A stretch of 64,000 bases of DNA from Marinimicrobium alkaliphilum. Its GTDB lineage: Bacteria; Pseudomonadota; Gammaproteobacteria; Pseudomonadales; Cellvibrionaceae. Location: contig NZ_QGMQ01000002.1 of NCBI RefSeq assembly GCF_003259155.1, positions 184,925 to 248,924 on the forward strand, in the 5' to 3' direction. Positions 1 through 8,226 of this stretch are shown here, one piece after another. A program made the position numbers and the translations under genes. The notes under the pieces were generated by a model. It searched no databases. It saw only the letters and a list, made by a program, of their open reading frames with translations, and had not been told where the DNA came from. The first letter of the stretch is position 1, and every line of letters starts with the position of its first letter.

Positions 1-880
1 ACCCCGAGCCTTCGGTCAGCGACTGGCCCGCACCCATCAATCCGGTGCCGATATTGATCATGCCCGAGAGTCCGAGGCCCAGTAGTAAAAACAAGTAGGC
101 GAGGGCGGCCACCAGCAGTGGCGACTGCAGTTGGAAGCCCCAGCCCAGTGCCTGCCCGCCCGCGCGCGCGAGCATCAACACGGCGGCCAGTGCTATAAAA
201 CTGGCCATGATACCGAGGGTGTAAGCCCAGCCGTGCTTGGCCAGGCGCTCGGGTTCCGATTGCACCAGGCTCATCACCTTGATGGAGAGCACCGGGAATA
301 CGCAGGGCATGGCGTTGAGAATTACACCGCCAAGGAGTGCGAATACCAGCGCTTGCAGCAACCACAGTGAGGGGCGTTCGCTGTCTGTTACTGCTCCTGG
401 CCCCTGTAGCTCACGAAATTGGTCAGCACTGATGGGAGTGACGCCGGCAGAGCGCGGGTCTACCTTCAGGTAGTCCCGGTGCGGGGGGTAGCAGAGACCG
501 GCCTCGGCACAGCCCTGGCTGACCACTTCCAGCGCAAAAGGTCCGTGCGCGTCCACAGGCAGAATCACGGTGGCGCTGTCGCGGAACACGGCCATATCTT
601 CTTCAAAGTAGGGATCATAGATCATCTGTGCTTCGCTGAATTGCAGCTCGACCGGTTGCGCTGGCGCGGCGCTAACCCGCGTGCGATCGCGGTAGAGATA
701 ATACTCGGGGGCAATGTCCCAGCGCAGAATGACCTGCTCGCCGGTCCAGTGGGCGTCGAGCTCAAAGGCTTCGGTCACGGGCAGGAAGTCGTCCTGAACC
801 AGGGCATTGGCGCTGTAACTGAACCACAAAACGGGAATCAGCAGGGTGCGTATTAACAGTTGGAAAAATCGGTTGTTCAT
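1..880 (-). CDS. dsbD: Thiol:disulfide interchange protein DsbD, N-terminal part (truncated by window edge)
   Basis: Reading the minus strand from the ATG at 880 gives a signal peptide (about residues 1-26), a periplasmic Ig-like nDsbD domain and the first transmembrane segments. The expected redox cysteines are visible: C124 and C130 (GCAEAGLCYP) in the periplasmic domain and C193 in MPCVFPVLS of the first membrane helix. The family moves electrons from cytoplasmic thioredoxin across the inner membrane to periplasmic thiol proteins. The C-terminal thioredoxin domain lies outside the window. Its ATG overlaps the apbE stop as ATGA, so it is probably translationally coupled as the last gene of the operon with tlpA-like, DUF4266, DUF3570 and apbE. 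The upstream TlpA-like protein is a natural client. Confidence 0.88.
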   Translation of the reverse strand, partial: MNNRFFQLLIRTLLIPVLWFSYSANALVQDDFLPVTEAFELDAHWTGEQVILRWDIAPEYYLYRDRTRVSAAPAQPVELQFSEAQMIYDPYFEEDMAVFRDSATVILPVDAHGPFALEVVSQGCAEAGLCYPPHRDYLKVDPRSAGVTPISADQFRELQGPGAVTDSERPSLWLLQALVFALLGGVILNAMPCVFPVLSIKVMSLVQSEPERLAKHGWAYTLGIMASFIALAAVLMLARAGGQALGWGFQLQSPLLVAALAYLFLLLGLGLSGMINIGTGLMGAGQSLTEGSG

Positions 881-1818
881 GAGGGTTGTCCAATAGCAGG
901 CGTAGCGTAGGTGCCGTGGGTTTGCAGTGTGCCGCTCAGGCGCAGAGCGGGGTCGACCAGCAGGTAGGGTAACCCCTGGTCGGTCAGCCACTGGGGTTCA
1001 AGGGGGCTTTTGAGTAGCGCCAGGGTCGAGAAGGAGCCCGCGATCAGGCAGCGTGCGGCAATCACGCTGGCCGAGGCGAAAGTCGGTTGCAGGCTGCGCC
1101 CGGTAAACGGATTGAGCAGGTGTGAATAGCGAATGCCGTCGACCACCATATAGCGCTCATAGTCGCCACTGGTGGCGATGGCGCCTTCGGTCATGGTCAC
1201 CTTGGCAATAGGTTTGCCGGGCGAGCGCGGGTTCTGAATACCCACAAGCCAGGGGCTGCCGTCCGGGTGAGGGCCGATCAAATGAATGTCCCCGCCGAGG
1301 TTTACCAGCCCGTGGGTAATGCCGTGCTGGCGACAGAGGTCCGCTACCTGGTCGGCGCAGTACTCTTTGACGTAACCGCCAAAGTCCAGCTCCATTCCAG
1401 GGTCCGGCAAAAAAATCTGGTGGCCATCCCAACCAACTCGGTGCCAGCCTATGAGGGGCGTCAGATGGGTCAGCTCCACCTCCGATGGTAACTTGTTGCT
1501 GGTGAAGTCCCACGCTCGACGCAAGATGCCTGAGGTGACGTCGAACAGGCCGCTGCTCTGTTGGTAGAGGGCATCGGCGTAGTCGAGCAGCCGGGCGGTC
1601 TCATGGTCCACTGTGACCGGATGCAGGCCCGCCGCCAGATTGATGGTGCTGGTGACACTGTCGCCCCGGTAACGACTGTATTTGCGCTCCAGTCGACGCA
1701 CGTAGGCCAGGGCCACCTCGCCCACGGTGCGGGCGAGGTGTTCACTGCCATACAGCTGCAATTCACAACGGCTGCCCATGGCCTTGAAGCGCAGGCTGTG
1801 CAAGCGACCCTGACTCAT
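877..1818 (-). CDS. apbE: ApbE-family FAD:protein FMN transferase
   Basis: A 313-residue ApbE family protein. These enzymes use FAD and a divalent cation to attach FMN covalently to Ser/Thr of acceptor proteins. Visible family motifs are DFGGYVKEY (around residue 150), NLGGD, ATSGDYERY and the metal-site region SHLLNPFTG, where most relatives have DPxTG and this one has NPFTG. Start and stop overlap both neighbours by four bases (ATGA), so it is embedded in the DUF3570-apbE-dsbD operon. Oddly, the N-terminus (MSQGRLHSLRFKAMGSRCEL) shows no signal peptide, whereas many ApbE proteins are periplasmic lipoproteins. A cytoplasmic site of action is therefore possible. The acceptor is not obvious, but DUF3570 next door carries a candidate motif. 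Confidence 0.9.
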   Translation of the reverse strand: MSQGRLHSLRFKAMGSRCELQLYGSEHLARTVGEVALAYVRRLERKYSRYRGDSVTSTINLAAGLHPVTVDHETARLLDYADALYQQSSGLFDVTSGILRRAWDFTSNKLPSEVELTHLTPLIGWHRVGWDGHQIFLPDPGMELDFGGYVKEYCADQVADLCRQHGITHGLVNLGGDIHLIGPHPDGSPWLVGIQNPRSPGKPIAKVTMTEGAIATSGDYERYMVVDGIRYSHLLNPFTGRSLQPTFASASVIAARCLIAGSFSTLALLKSPLEPQWLTDQGLPYLLVDPALRLSGTLQTHGTYATPAIGQPS

Positions 1819-2981
1819 TGGAAGCGGTACCCTATGCCCAAGGTGAGCAGATCGTAGCTGAGCAGTCCCGGGTGATCGCCTTCGGCCTGGTAGTGCTCAT
1901 AGCCGATGTCCAACTGCAGTGTATCAAAGCGCTTGATGAGTTTGAGCTGGCCGCTGTAGGCATCAAATGCCGACAATCGATAGTCGCTCGAGTAATAGCC
2001 ATCGTTGCGGGTCTGGGTGTAATAGGGACGATAAAACGTCGCCGCGCTCTGACTGTGATAGCGCAGTGTCGGCGTCAACTGCCAGCCATTGCCCAGGTTC
2101 TGATACCAACTCAGCTCGAGGGTGTGAGCGTCGATCTCCCAGTCGCTGGTGAAGTAGCGATAGTCCAGGTGCAACGCGGCGTTGGCGCCTTTGATGAACC
2201 GGCGCCACGACAGATCAATGTTGATCTGTTCGTGGGTGTCAGGACGTGAGTCAGCCACTGTCTCCTGTCCTACCAGTGCCAGTTTATAAGGATCGGATAG
2301 AAAACCCTCAACCAGATTCAAGCCGACGTTGATACTGGCCAAATTGATTGGGTTGATCACCTGGGTCACCCCCGCACTTAATCCGGAGCGGTTCAGGCGC
2401 TCGCCGGTAGGGCGGTTAAAACGCTCCGCATCGGTGGCATCGATGTAGTCCCGGGAGCTGTTGGCACCAAAGTTCAACGAGGTATGGTCCTGGTTTAAAC
2501 GCCAGGCGCCGGAGAAGCCGATGCTGTAAGAGGAATAGTCGTTTTCAGTGGAGTGCCCTGCCGACAGGGTCACCTCCGAGCGCTGGTTGTAGCTGCGAAA
2601 ATCGACACCCAGCTCGGTGCGCTCTTCCGAAATAGTGGCTTCGCTCATGACCTGTACCAGCTCGCCCTCTGCGTCGGGCATCACAAACCAGGGGGACGCG
2701 CCACTCATGGATTCGTGCAGTAGCGACAGGTTCAATTCGGTGTCGCTGGAGGTCGGCGCTTTGAAGCGCAAATGGCTGACGTCGATCAGGTAACGCTGAT
2801 CGCTACCCAGGCCAAGTTTGTGCTGGGGAATGGGCGCCTCCTGGTAGCGCGCCTGTGAGAACTGCACCTGGTATTGCTGATCCGGCGGATCGGCCTGAGC
2901 CGCGTTGGGTAGCATCATGGCGGCGGCGGTTAAGGCCATAAGCGCCGAGGGTGAGTGGGCCGTGTTTTTTTGTGTATTCAT
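1815..2981 (-). CDS. DUF3570 outer-membrane-type protein
   Basis: 388 residues from the ATG at 2981, preceded by GGGAAAGG. A longer reading frame upstream has no matching ribosome site and would overlap the DUF4266 gene. A signal peptide (about residues 1-30, cut after NAAQA) is followed by alternating amphipathic strands rich in Tyr/Trp/Asn and a terminal aromatic residue (GIGYRFQ), consistent with an outer-membrane beta-barrel. The sequence and the neighbours (DUF4266, ApbE, TlpA) fit DUF3570, whose function is unknown. Residues 90-96 read ESMSGAS, which resembles the Dxx(S/T)GA(S/T) site that ApbE modifies in NqrC and RnfG. Whether it is flavinylated is a guess. The stop overlaps the apbE start. 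Confidence 0.8.
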   Translation of the reverse strand: MNTQKNTAHSPSALMALTAAAMMLPNAAQADPPDQQYQVQFSQARYQEAPIPQHKLGLGSDQRYLIDVSHLRFKAPTSSDTELNLSLLHESMSGASPWFVMPDAEGELVQVMSEATISEERTELGVDFRSYNQRSEVTLSAGHSTENDYSSYSIGFSGAWRLNQDHTSLNFGANSSRDYIDATDAERFNRPTGERLNRSGLSAGVTQVINPINLASINVGLNLVEGFLSDPYKLALVGQETVADSRPDTHEQINIDLSWRRFIKGANAALHLDYRYFTSDWEIDAHTLELSWYQNLGNGWQLTPTLRYHSQSAATFYRPYYTQTRNDGYYSSDYRLSAFDAYSGQLKLIKRFDTLQLDIGYEHYQAEGDHPGLLSYDLLTLGIGYRFQ

Positions 2982-2994
2982 GGATACCTTTCCC

Positions 2995-3210
2995 TCAGTT
3001 ACATCCGCAACCGCCGCCTGAACCGCTCGAAACGGAGGAAGCTGCCTCTTTGCTGTGATGGATGTGGCTGCGTAACAGCGCTCCCATGGGGTCTGGCTCA
3101 AGGGCCATCTCTGGCCGAGCCAAGTAGTTGCGCTCCCAAGGTTGCACCTGGGTGCAAGCTGACACAGAGACCAGCAAGACACCGAGAAGCGTCAGTGTTT
3201 TTATGCGCAT
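2995..3210 (-). CDS. DUF4266 small lipoprotein with Cys-Gly-Cys tail
   Basis: A 71-residue protein from ATG 3210. A GTG six bases upstream (3216) is possible but leaves only two bases after the AGGA box, whereas the ATG has eight. The N-terminus is a short lipoprotein signal (LLVSVSACTQ), followed by a conserved WERxxLARPEM segment, and the chain ends SGSGGGCGCN. The layout fits DUF4266, a family of unknown function that accompanies DUF3570, ApbE and TlpA. The terminal cysteines could be a redox or metal site, or a substrate of the adjacent thioredoxin-like protein. That is inference only. It follows the TlpA stop directly and sits 14 bases before the DUF3570 gene. Confidence 0.78.
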   Translation of the reverse strand: MRIKTLTLLGVLLVSVSACTQVQPWERNYLARPEMALEPDPMGALLRSHIHHSKEAASSVSSGSGGGCGCN

Positions 3211-3212
3211 GG

Positions 3213-3722
3213 TCACAGTCCTATCAACTGGGTAACGACGTCTTCGATCAGCGTGGCATCGCGGTAGTCGTCAAACCCGACCACCACCTGACGTACCTGA
3301 CCCTGCTGATCGACGATATAGGCACTGGGCATCCCTTTGAGCTGATACTCCAGTGCAACGTCGCCCTTGGGATCCCATGCAATGGGGAAATCCACCGGGT
3401 GGCTGTTTAAAAACTGCTGTGCATCGCGCTCATTCTCGTCCAGATTGATGGCGATGACTTCAAAGCCCCATTCGCCGAATTTTTCCCGCAGTTCCTGCAT
3501 CTTGGGGAAGGAGCGCCGGCAGGGGCCGCACCAGGATGCCCAAAAGTCTACATAAACCACCTGGCCCCGGTAGTCCGCCAGGTTAATGGCTTTGTCGTCG
3601 GGGACATTGGCGATACCCGGAAGACTGAACGCGGGCGCAGAGGCACCCGGTTCCACGGCGTGAGTCAAACTGGCGGCACCGAGCAGAGCGATGGCGCTTA
3701 TCCGGCGAAAAATCTGTTTCAT
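3213..3722 (-). CDS. TlpA-family thioredoxin-like protein
   Basis: 169 residues with a signal peptide (MKQIFRRISAIALLGAASLTHA) and a periplasmic TlpA/ResA-like thioredoxin fold. The active site is WASWCGPCRRSFPKM, and the cis-proline loop reads KGMPSAYIVD. Such proteins reduce or isomerise disulfides in exported proteins, typically fed by DsbD or CcdA. Here dsbD is in the same operon four genes downstream. It is the first gene of the operon, and its stop abuts the DUF4266 start. The likely client is the Cys-containing DUF4266 lipoprotein, though that link is inferred. Confidence 0.88.
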   Translation of the reverse strand: MKQIFRRISAIALLGAASLTHAVEPGASAPAFSLPGIANVPDDKAINLADYRGQVVYVDFWASWCGPCRRSFPKMQELREKFGEWGFEVIAINLDENERDAQQFLNSHPVDFPIAWDPKGDVALEYQLKGMPSAYIVDQQGQVRQVVVGFDDYRDATLIEDVVTQLIGL

Positions 3723-3768
3723 GGCTTACCTCGTTGTGTGGTGTATCAAAAGATGTTTGTTATTCAGG

Positions 3769-5037
3769 TCAGGTCAAAATACCGGTCGCAGGCGAGCTGC
3801 TATAGGGCGCAATCACGCCATAGGCGCCCATATACTCCGCCACTGTATCGAGCAACTGGTGGTGATTATCGACATTGACCACTTGACCTCGACGAATGGC
3901 GTTGCCGCCGCCAGCGAGCATAAAGGGTGCATCGTGACCGTAGTGGGCATCACCGTCGCCCATGTCGGTGACTTGAACCACAAGGGTGTTGTCGAGCAGG
4001 CTTCCGCCGCTGGTGGGGTCGGTAGTTTCGGCCAACCGCTGAATTAGGTGGGTCATGCGCTCGGAAAAGTAGCTCCGAAAGTGTTCGTAGCGTGGGCGGT
4101 CACCGCTGTGAATCGCATCGTGATACTCGCCGTCGCGCGTGGTCACGCTGAAGTCGGCCTGATGGGTGCCCAGCTGCATCGTTGCGACTCGGGTGATGTT
4201 GCAGCTCAATGCCAGAATGATGTTTTCGGTTTGAAGCGCAAACAGATCGGTAAACGCGCTGTCGTTGCTGATGTCGTTCAGGCCCTGAGGGTTGTAGTTG
4301 GGCTCGGTGCAGCCTGCGGGCGCGGAGCCCGATGCCGCATGCTCAATATCCGAATGCAGCTTTTCGATGCTCGCCATATGCTGTTCAATGCGTTGGCGCT
4401 CGTAGTGACCCAGGCGTTGCTGGAGTTGCTCCAGCGCCAGGCGATTGACTTCAAGGATGCGTTTTTCCCGGCGCTCACCAATGGGGCTGGTATCGATAGT
4501 GCCGCCAAAGAGTCGGTCAAAGGCTGAGCGCGGATTGTCCTGGAAATCGGTAACGGCCGAGAAGCCGCGAGCAGAGATGGGATCCTCGCCGCGTGTGCGA
4601 ACACCCAGACGTAAAGAGGCGACGGGCGATGTCGCCCCGACTACGCTTTCCAGTGCCAGGTCGATACTACCCTGCACGCCGTCAGCAAAGGCGCCCAGTA
4701 CCCGCTGGGTCAAACCGTGGCCACCGCCGCCTACGATGTTCATGTCATCGAAGAAAACACACTCCTGTTTGACGGGCTCCAGCGGTGCCGAGCAGATCTT
4801 GAGTGTCAGGTCGGCAGAGGGTGTGTAAGAAAAGGATGCACCCCTGGGCGTGCCGTCCGGGATGTAAACAAAAATAACCCGACGGGTCGGATTGCCGGAG
4901 GCCTGCGCTTGGCGCGTCAGCAGGGCCCCAGATCCCAAGGCCGAGGCCTTGAGGAGGGGGAGTGATACGCCGGCAGCCCCGAGAAACTTCATGAACTCCC
5001 GGCGTTGTCGCTGTGCAGCTTTCTGATTGTGTTCCAT
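3769..5037 (-). CDS. DUF1552 exported protein (Tat signal)
   Basis: A 422-residue DUF1552 protein. The N-terminus has a twin-arginine-like motif (RREFMKFLGAAG) followed by a hydrophobic stretch, so Tat export is likely. The body contains the family's VIFVYIPDGTP start, a predicted helical pair around residues 200-240 and a C-terminal segment DNTLVVQVTDMGDGDAHYGHD that resembles alkaline-phosphatase-superfamily metal regions. DUF1552 genes are regularly paired with DUF1592 cytochrome-like genes, as here, where the partner ends 30 bases upstream. The substrate and function are unknown. Confidence 0.85.
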   Translation of the reverse strand: MEHNQKAAQRQRREFMKFLGAAGVSLPLLKASALGSGALLTRQAQASGNPTRRVIFVYIPDGTPRGASFSYTPSADLTLKICSAPLEPVKQECVFFDDMNIVGGGGHGLTQRVLGAFADGVQGSIDLALESVVGATSPVASLRLGVRTRGEDPISARGFSAVTDFQDNPRSAFDRLFGGTIDTSPIGERREKRILEVNRLALEQLQQRLGHYERQRIEQHMASIEKLHSDIEHAASGSAPAGCTEPNYNPQGLNDISNDSAFTDLFALQTENIILALSCNITRVATMQLGTHQADFSVTTRDGEYHDAIHSGDRPRYEHFRSYFSERMTHLIQRLAETTDPTSGGSLLDNTLVVQVTDMGDGDAHYGHDAPFMLAGGGNAIRRGQVVNVDNHHQLLDTVAEYMGAYGVIAPYSSSPATGILT

Positions 5038-5067
5038 AGTGACACCTCGTTGAATTCGTTGGCTCGG

Positions 5068-8000
5068 TTAGCGGGTAACATCTTTGCGGTAGCGCACACT
5101 GTCCATACTGCCCAGTGCCTTGAGCAGCTCGCGAGTGCTGTAACCGCGTTCGCGCATCACATTGTCCAAATGGTTGGCTTCGCAGCTGTAGCTTTGACGC
5201 TCTGCCGCTGAAAGCTGAATAGCGGGCAAGCCGTGGTCAAAGTGGTTGGTGCCTGTACCCATGGCCAATCGGAAAACGTTGTCAATAAAGCAGTGACGGG
5301 TGACATCCAGCCCGGCAATTGCGTGCGCAAATTCCTTGGCACCCTCAAAGTGAATGGTCTGGCTGTCGTTGACGCTATTGACGCCGTACAGGGCACCCAT
5401 GGCGTCGATCGTCAGGTTGTTGAAGTCAGTGGCTTGCGGTAGGCCAACCGAGTTGAAGTCCTCAAAGCCGCCACCCAGGGGGTTGATCATTTCTTCGTGG
5501 CAGGTGGCGCACAGTGGTGCGGAGGTCTGATACTCGTACTTGGCACGGCTGGTGGCGACGCCGTCGTTTGCTTCAAGGTAGGCCTCCCAAGCCTCACGGG
5601 CGGCTTCACGCTCTTCATCAAAGTCCTCACCGCTCAGGGCGACACCAGTGGGGGGCGCGGGTACGTTGTGACACAGAAAGGCGCGACGGGCTCTTACAGC
5701 GCGCTGGATCGGTGAGGTTTCCTGCTCGTGGGCATGGACTGCCAGGAACGCACCTGACGTCACCAGGCCAGCGCGAGTGCTGGTGGTGACTTTGCGCAAT
5801 TGATCACCGTTGACGCCGGGAATGCCGTAGAACTCGGCCAACGACTGGTTAACAAAGGCAAAGTTGCCGTCGTAGAGGCTCTCGAAGGGCGCATCCTCGT
5901 CCAGAATTACGTGATTGAACAACTCGCGCACTTCCTGGGCCATTGCTTGGCGAACATCGTCGGTAAAGCCGGGGTAGAGGCTCATATCCTTGTTCTGTTC
6001 GAGTACCCGGTCGGTGTGTAGCCACTGGGCTGCCAGGTTACCGAACTGTGCCCGCGCCTGGGGTGTGTCCAGCAAGCGATCAACCTGGGCTTCAATCTGT
6101 TCGCGGGTGGTCAGTTCATTGTTGCGTGCAGCCTGCAACAGGATCATATCCGGCGTGGTGCCCGCAAAGGTGAAGCTCAGGAAGGAAGCCAGCTGATAGG
6201 GAGTGAGCACATAGGCATCGGGATCCAGCTCTACAGTCGGCAGGGAAATTTCCACCTCTTGGGCCGCCGCAAGGGTAGCGGAGGTGACCTCAATGGTGTG
6301 CGGCTCCCCGGTTGTTTCGACAAAACCAAAGTAGGTGTTGTTGCCGGTCAGCCCCTCAAGCATGACTCGATAGGTTTTCTCATAGCTGGCATCGATGGTG
6401 ATGCGAACATCCGCTTGACCATTGCCGCCGGTAATATGCAGTTCCGGCCAGCTGCCAGCGCCATTGGGCTGAGCGCTTGCAACAATTTCCAGTAACTCGG
6501 TGCCGGTGAAATTGTGGCTCACATTATTGCCCGTGTGATAGCCGGGGGTAACAGGATCGGCAAAGATGGTGGCAACCGGGCCCATCGCCTCGTACTGCGG
6601 GTCGTCAGACCCATTTTCGAGATCAGCCACCGACACCCCGGTTTCATCGCGGTAGAGGAAGTTGGGGGAGGTCAGCAGGGTGCGCACGGCCAGTCGTAGC
6701 CCTTCGTTCAGGTCGCCGCCGGTGTACTCGTTGGTGAACATGCTTTGGAACTGGTCGCGTTCATCGTTGCTGAGAGGGCGGCGGAAGGCCCGGAAACCAA
6801 AGTCATCAAGCAGGCGCATCCCACACTGGCCATCGGCGATGCCGCTGCAGTCGACAATATCGGCAAAGTCGTGTTCGGCTAACGCATCCACCACACGACT
6901 GACCACCAAACTGTAGGCTTGCAGTGTGCCGCTCTCGATATTGGCCATGATGTTGTTCGAGAAACCCTCAATGCGGTTGTCTGAAGGCAGGGTGTCGTAC
7001 ACACTTTGTCCCAGGTCCTCGCGAATATCGACTCCGGTCAGATCACGTACGCTATTGATAAATTCGTGTCGGGTGAGTACGCGCAGGTGGCGCGGGCCAT
7101 AGGCAATCTCACAGCTGCTTTCGATGGGCGGTTGGTTGCTGGATGAGGAGCTGCTGGAACTGCTTGAGGACTCCGAGGATTGACTCGATGACGAACTGCT
7201 GGAGCTTCCCGGTGAGTCGCTCGATGTCTGGCTGGAGCTGGACTGACTTGAGCTCGATTGACTCGAAGATGAGCTGCTGGACGGTGGTTCACTGCCTGGT
7301 GCCGGCAGGCCGTAGTGGATATAGGTTGCGAGCAGGGTAGCGCACTCGGCATCACAACGACTCGGGATGCCGTAAGGCATGGTTTGCTCGATTTTACTTG
7401 CCAGGCTCAACTCATTACTGCAAGACGGGCAGTTAAACAAGTTGTAAGCCCCGGGGGGATCGGCTTGGGGGGCAGTGAAGGTGGTTGTGCCATCAACGCC
7501 GTGGCAAGTGGCGCATTGTTGGGAGTGGTACAGATCGTGTGCTTGGGCAATATCGATTGACCAACCGCTTTCTGTGTCGCTGTCACTGCTGGAACTGCTG
7601 GATTGCTGATCGCTGCTTGAGCTTTCAGAGCTGCTGGATTGCTGATCGCTGCTTGAGCTTTCAGAGCTGCTGGATTGCTGATCGCTGCTTGAGCTTTCAG
7701 AGCTGCTGGATTGCTGATCGCTGCTTGAGCTTTCAGAGCTACTGGATTGCTGTTCGCTGCTATTGTTGTCACTACTGGGAGGGGCAGGGAAACCGGCCTC
7801 GATATAGTTGGCCATCAGTTGAGCGCATTCACCCACACAGGAAGTGGGCGTCAGCAGTGGCATGGTGTGCTCAATGACATCAAAGAGTGCATTGGAGTCG
7901 CCACAAGCGGAACAGTTGAGCAGGTCGCCGCCCACGCCGCCTTTGCCTTGATCGCCGTGGCAGCTGGCACACTCCGTTTGATAGACGTAGTGTGCTTCCG

Positions 8001-8226
8001 CAACGTCAAAAACGGTATCATTAATGGGAGGCGTTTCATCTGAAGGAGGGGCACTACTGTTGTGATCGCTCTGGGAGCTGGAGCTGTCCGCACTCGGTGG
8101 TGTGTTGGGCGAACCGTTGCCCTCATCGAAGCTGGCGTCACCGCCACAGCCGGCAAACAACAGGGCACTGAGGGCGAGCACCAGTGGTCGCCAGTGGCGC
8201 GCGGATAATATCCCTAGGGCTTTCAT
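5068..8226 (-). CDS. Poly-serine lipoprotein with two cytochrome c modules and DUF1587/1592/1588/1585 region
   Basis: 1052 residues from ATG 8226, which has AGGA eight bases upstream. The longer in-frame start at 8328 lacks this and would hide the lipoprotein signal LLFAGCGG (Cys27). Two haem-binding modules carry CASCH (residues 86-90) and CATCH (238-242). Each also has an extra CxxC and CxxxC pair and a TMP axial-Met candidate, so they are duplicates. Ser-rich linkers (about 155-214 and 315-365) separate the modules from a large C-terminal part typical of planctomycete-type DUF1587-DUF1592-DUF1588-DUF1585 proteins. That part includes a third CATCH (CATCHEEMINPLGG). A beta-rich insert around residues 570-670 may be a carbohydrate-binding module. 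Poly-Ser linkers are a hallmark of Saccharophagus/Cellvibrio secreted enzymes. The role is unknown, but an outer-envelope redox enzyme seems likely. Confidence 0.85.
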   Translation of the reverse strand: MKALGILSARHWRPLVLALSALLFAGCGGDASFDEGNGSPNTPPSADSSSSQSDHNSSAPPSDETPPINDTVFDVAEAHYVYQTECASCHGDQGKGGVGGDLLNCSACGDSNALFDVIEHTMPLLTPTSCVGECAQLMANYIEAGFPAPPSSDNNSSEQQSSSSESSSSDQQSSSSESSSSDQQSSSSESSSSDQQSSSSESSSSDQQSSSSSSDSDTESGWSIDIAQAHDLYHSQQCATCHGVDGTTTFTAPQADPPGAYNLFNCPSCSNELSLASKIEQTMPYGIPSRCDAECATLLATYIHYGLPAPGSEPPSSSSSSSQSSSSQSSSSQTSSDSPGSSSSSSSSQSSESSSSSSSSSSSNQPPIESSCEIAYGPRHLRVLTRHEFINSVRDLTGVDIREDLGQSVYDTLPSDNRIEGFSNNIMANIESGTLQAYSLVVSRVVDALAEHDFADIVDCSGIADGQCGMRLLDDFGFRAFRRPLSNDERDQFQSMFTNEYTGGDLNEGLRLAVRTLLTSPNFLYRDETGVSVADLENGSDDPQYEAMGPVATIFADPVTPGYHTGNNVSHNFTGTELLEIVASAQPNGAGSWPELHITGGNGQADVRITIDASYEKTYRVMLEGLTGNNTYFGFVETTGEPHTIEVTSATLAAAQEVEISLPTVELDPDAYVLTPYQLASFLSFTFAGTTPDMILLQAARNNELTTREQIEAQVDRLLDTPQARAQFGNLAAQWLHTDRVLEQNKDMSLYPGFTDDVRQAMAQEVRELFNHVILDEDAPFESLYDGNFAFVNQSLAEFYGIPGVNGDQLRKVTTSTRAGLVTSGAFLAVHAHEQETSPIQRAVRARRAFLCHNVPAPPTGVALSGEDFDEEREAAREAWEAYLEANDGVATSRAKYEYQTSAPLCATCHEEMINPLGGGFEDFNSVGLPQATDFNNLTIDAMGALYGVNSVNDSQTIHFEGAKEFAHAIAGLDVTRHCFIDNVFRLAMGTGTNHFDHGLPAIQLSAAERQSYSCEANHLDNVMRERGYSTRELLKALGSMDSVRYRKDVTR
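7595..7760 (-). repeat. 36-bp tandem repeat coding for the Ser linker
   Basis: Four near-identical 36-base units start at 7595, 7631, 7667 and 7703, and a fifth diverged partial unit follows. They encode the 12-residue unit SSSSESSSSDQQ in the linker between the two cytochrome modules. Near identity at DNA level implies recent expansion or gene conversion, and the copy number probably varies between strains. Confidence 0.9.

Noticed and set aside
131-856. Plus-strand reading frames over the first 0.9 kb
   Set aside because: They are shadows of dsbD on the minus strand, which shows conserved cysteines and membrane motifs and is open to the window edge.
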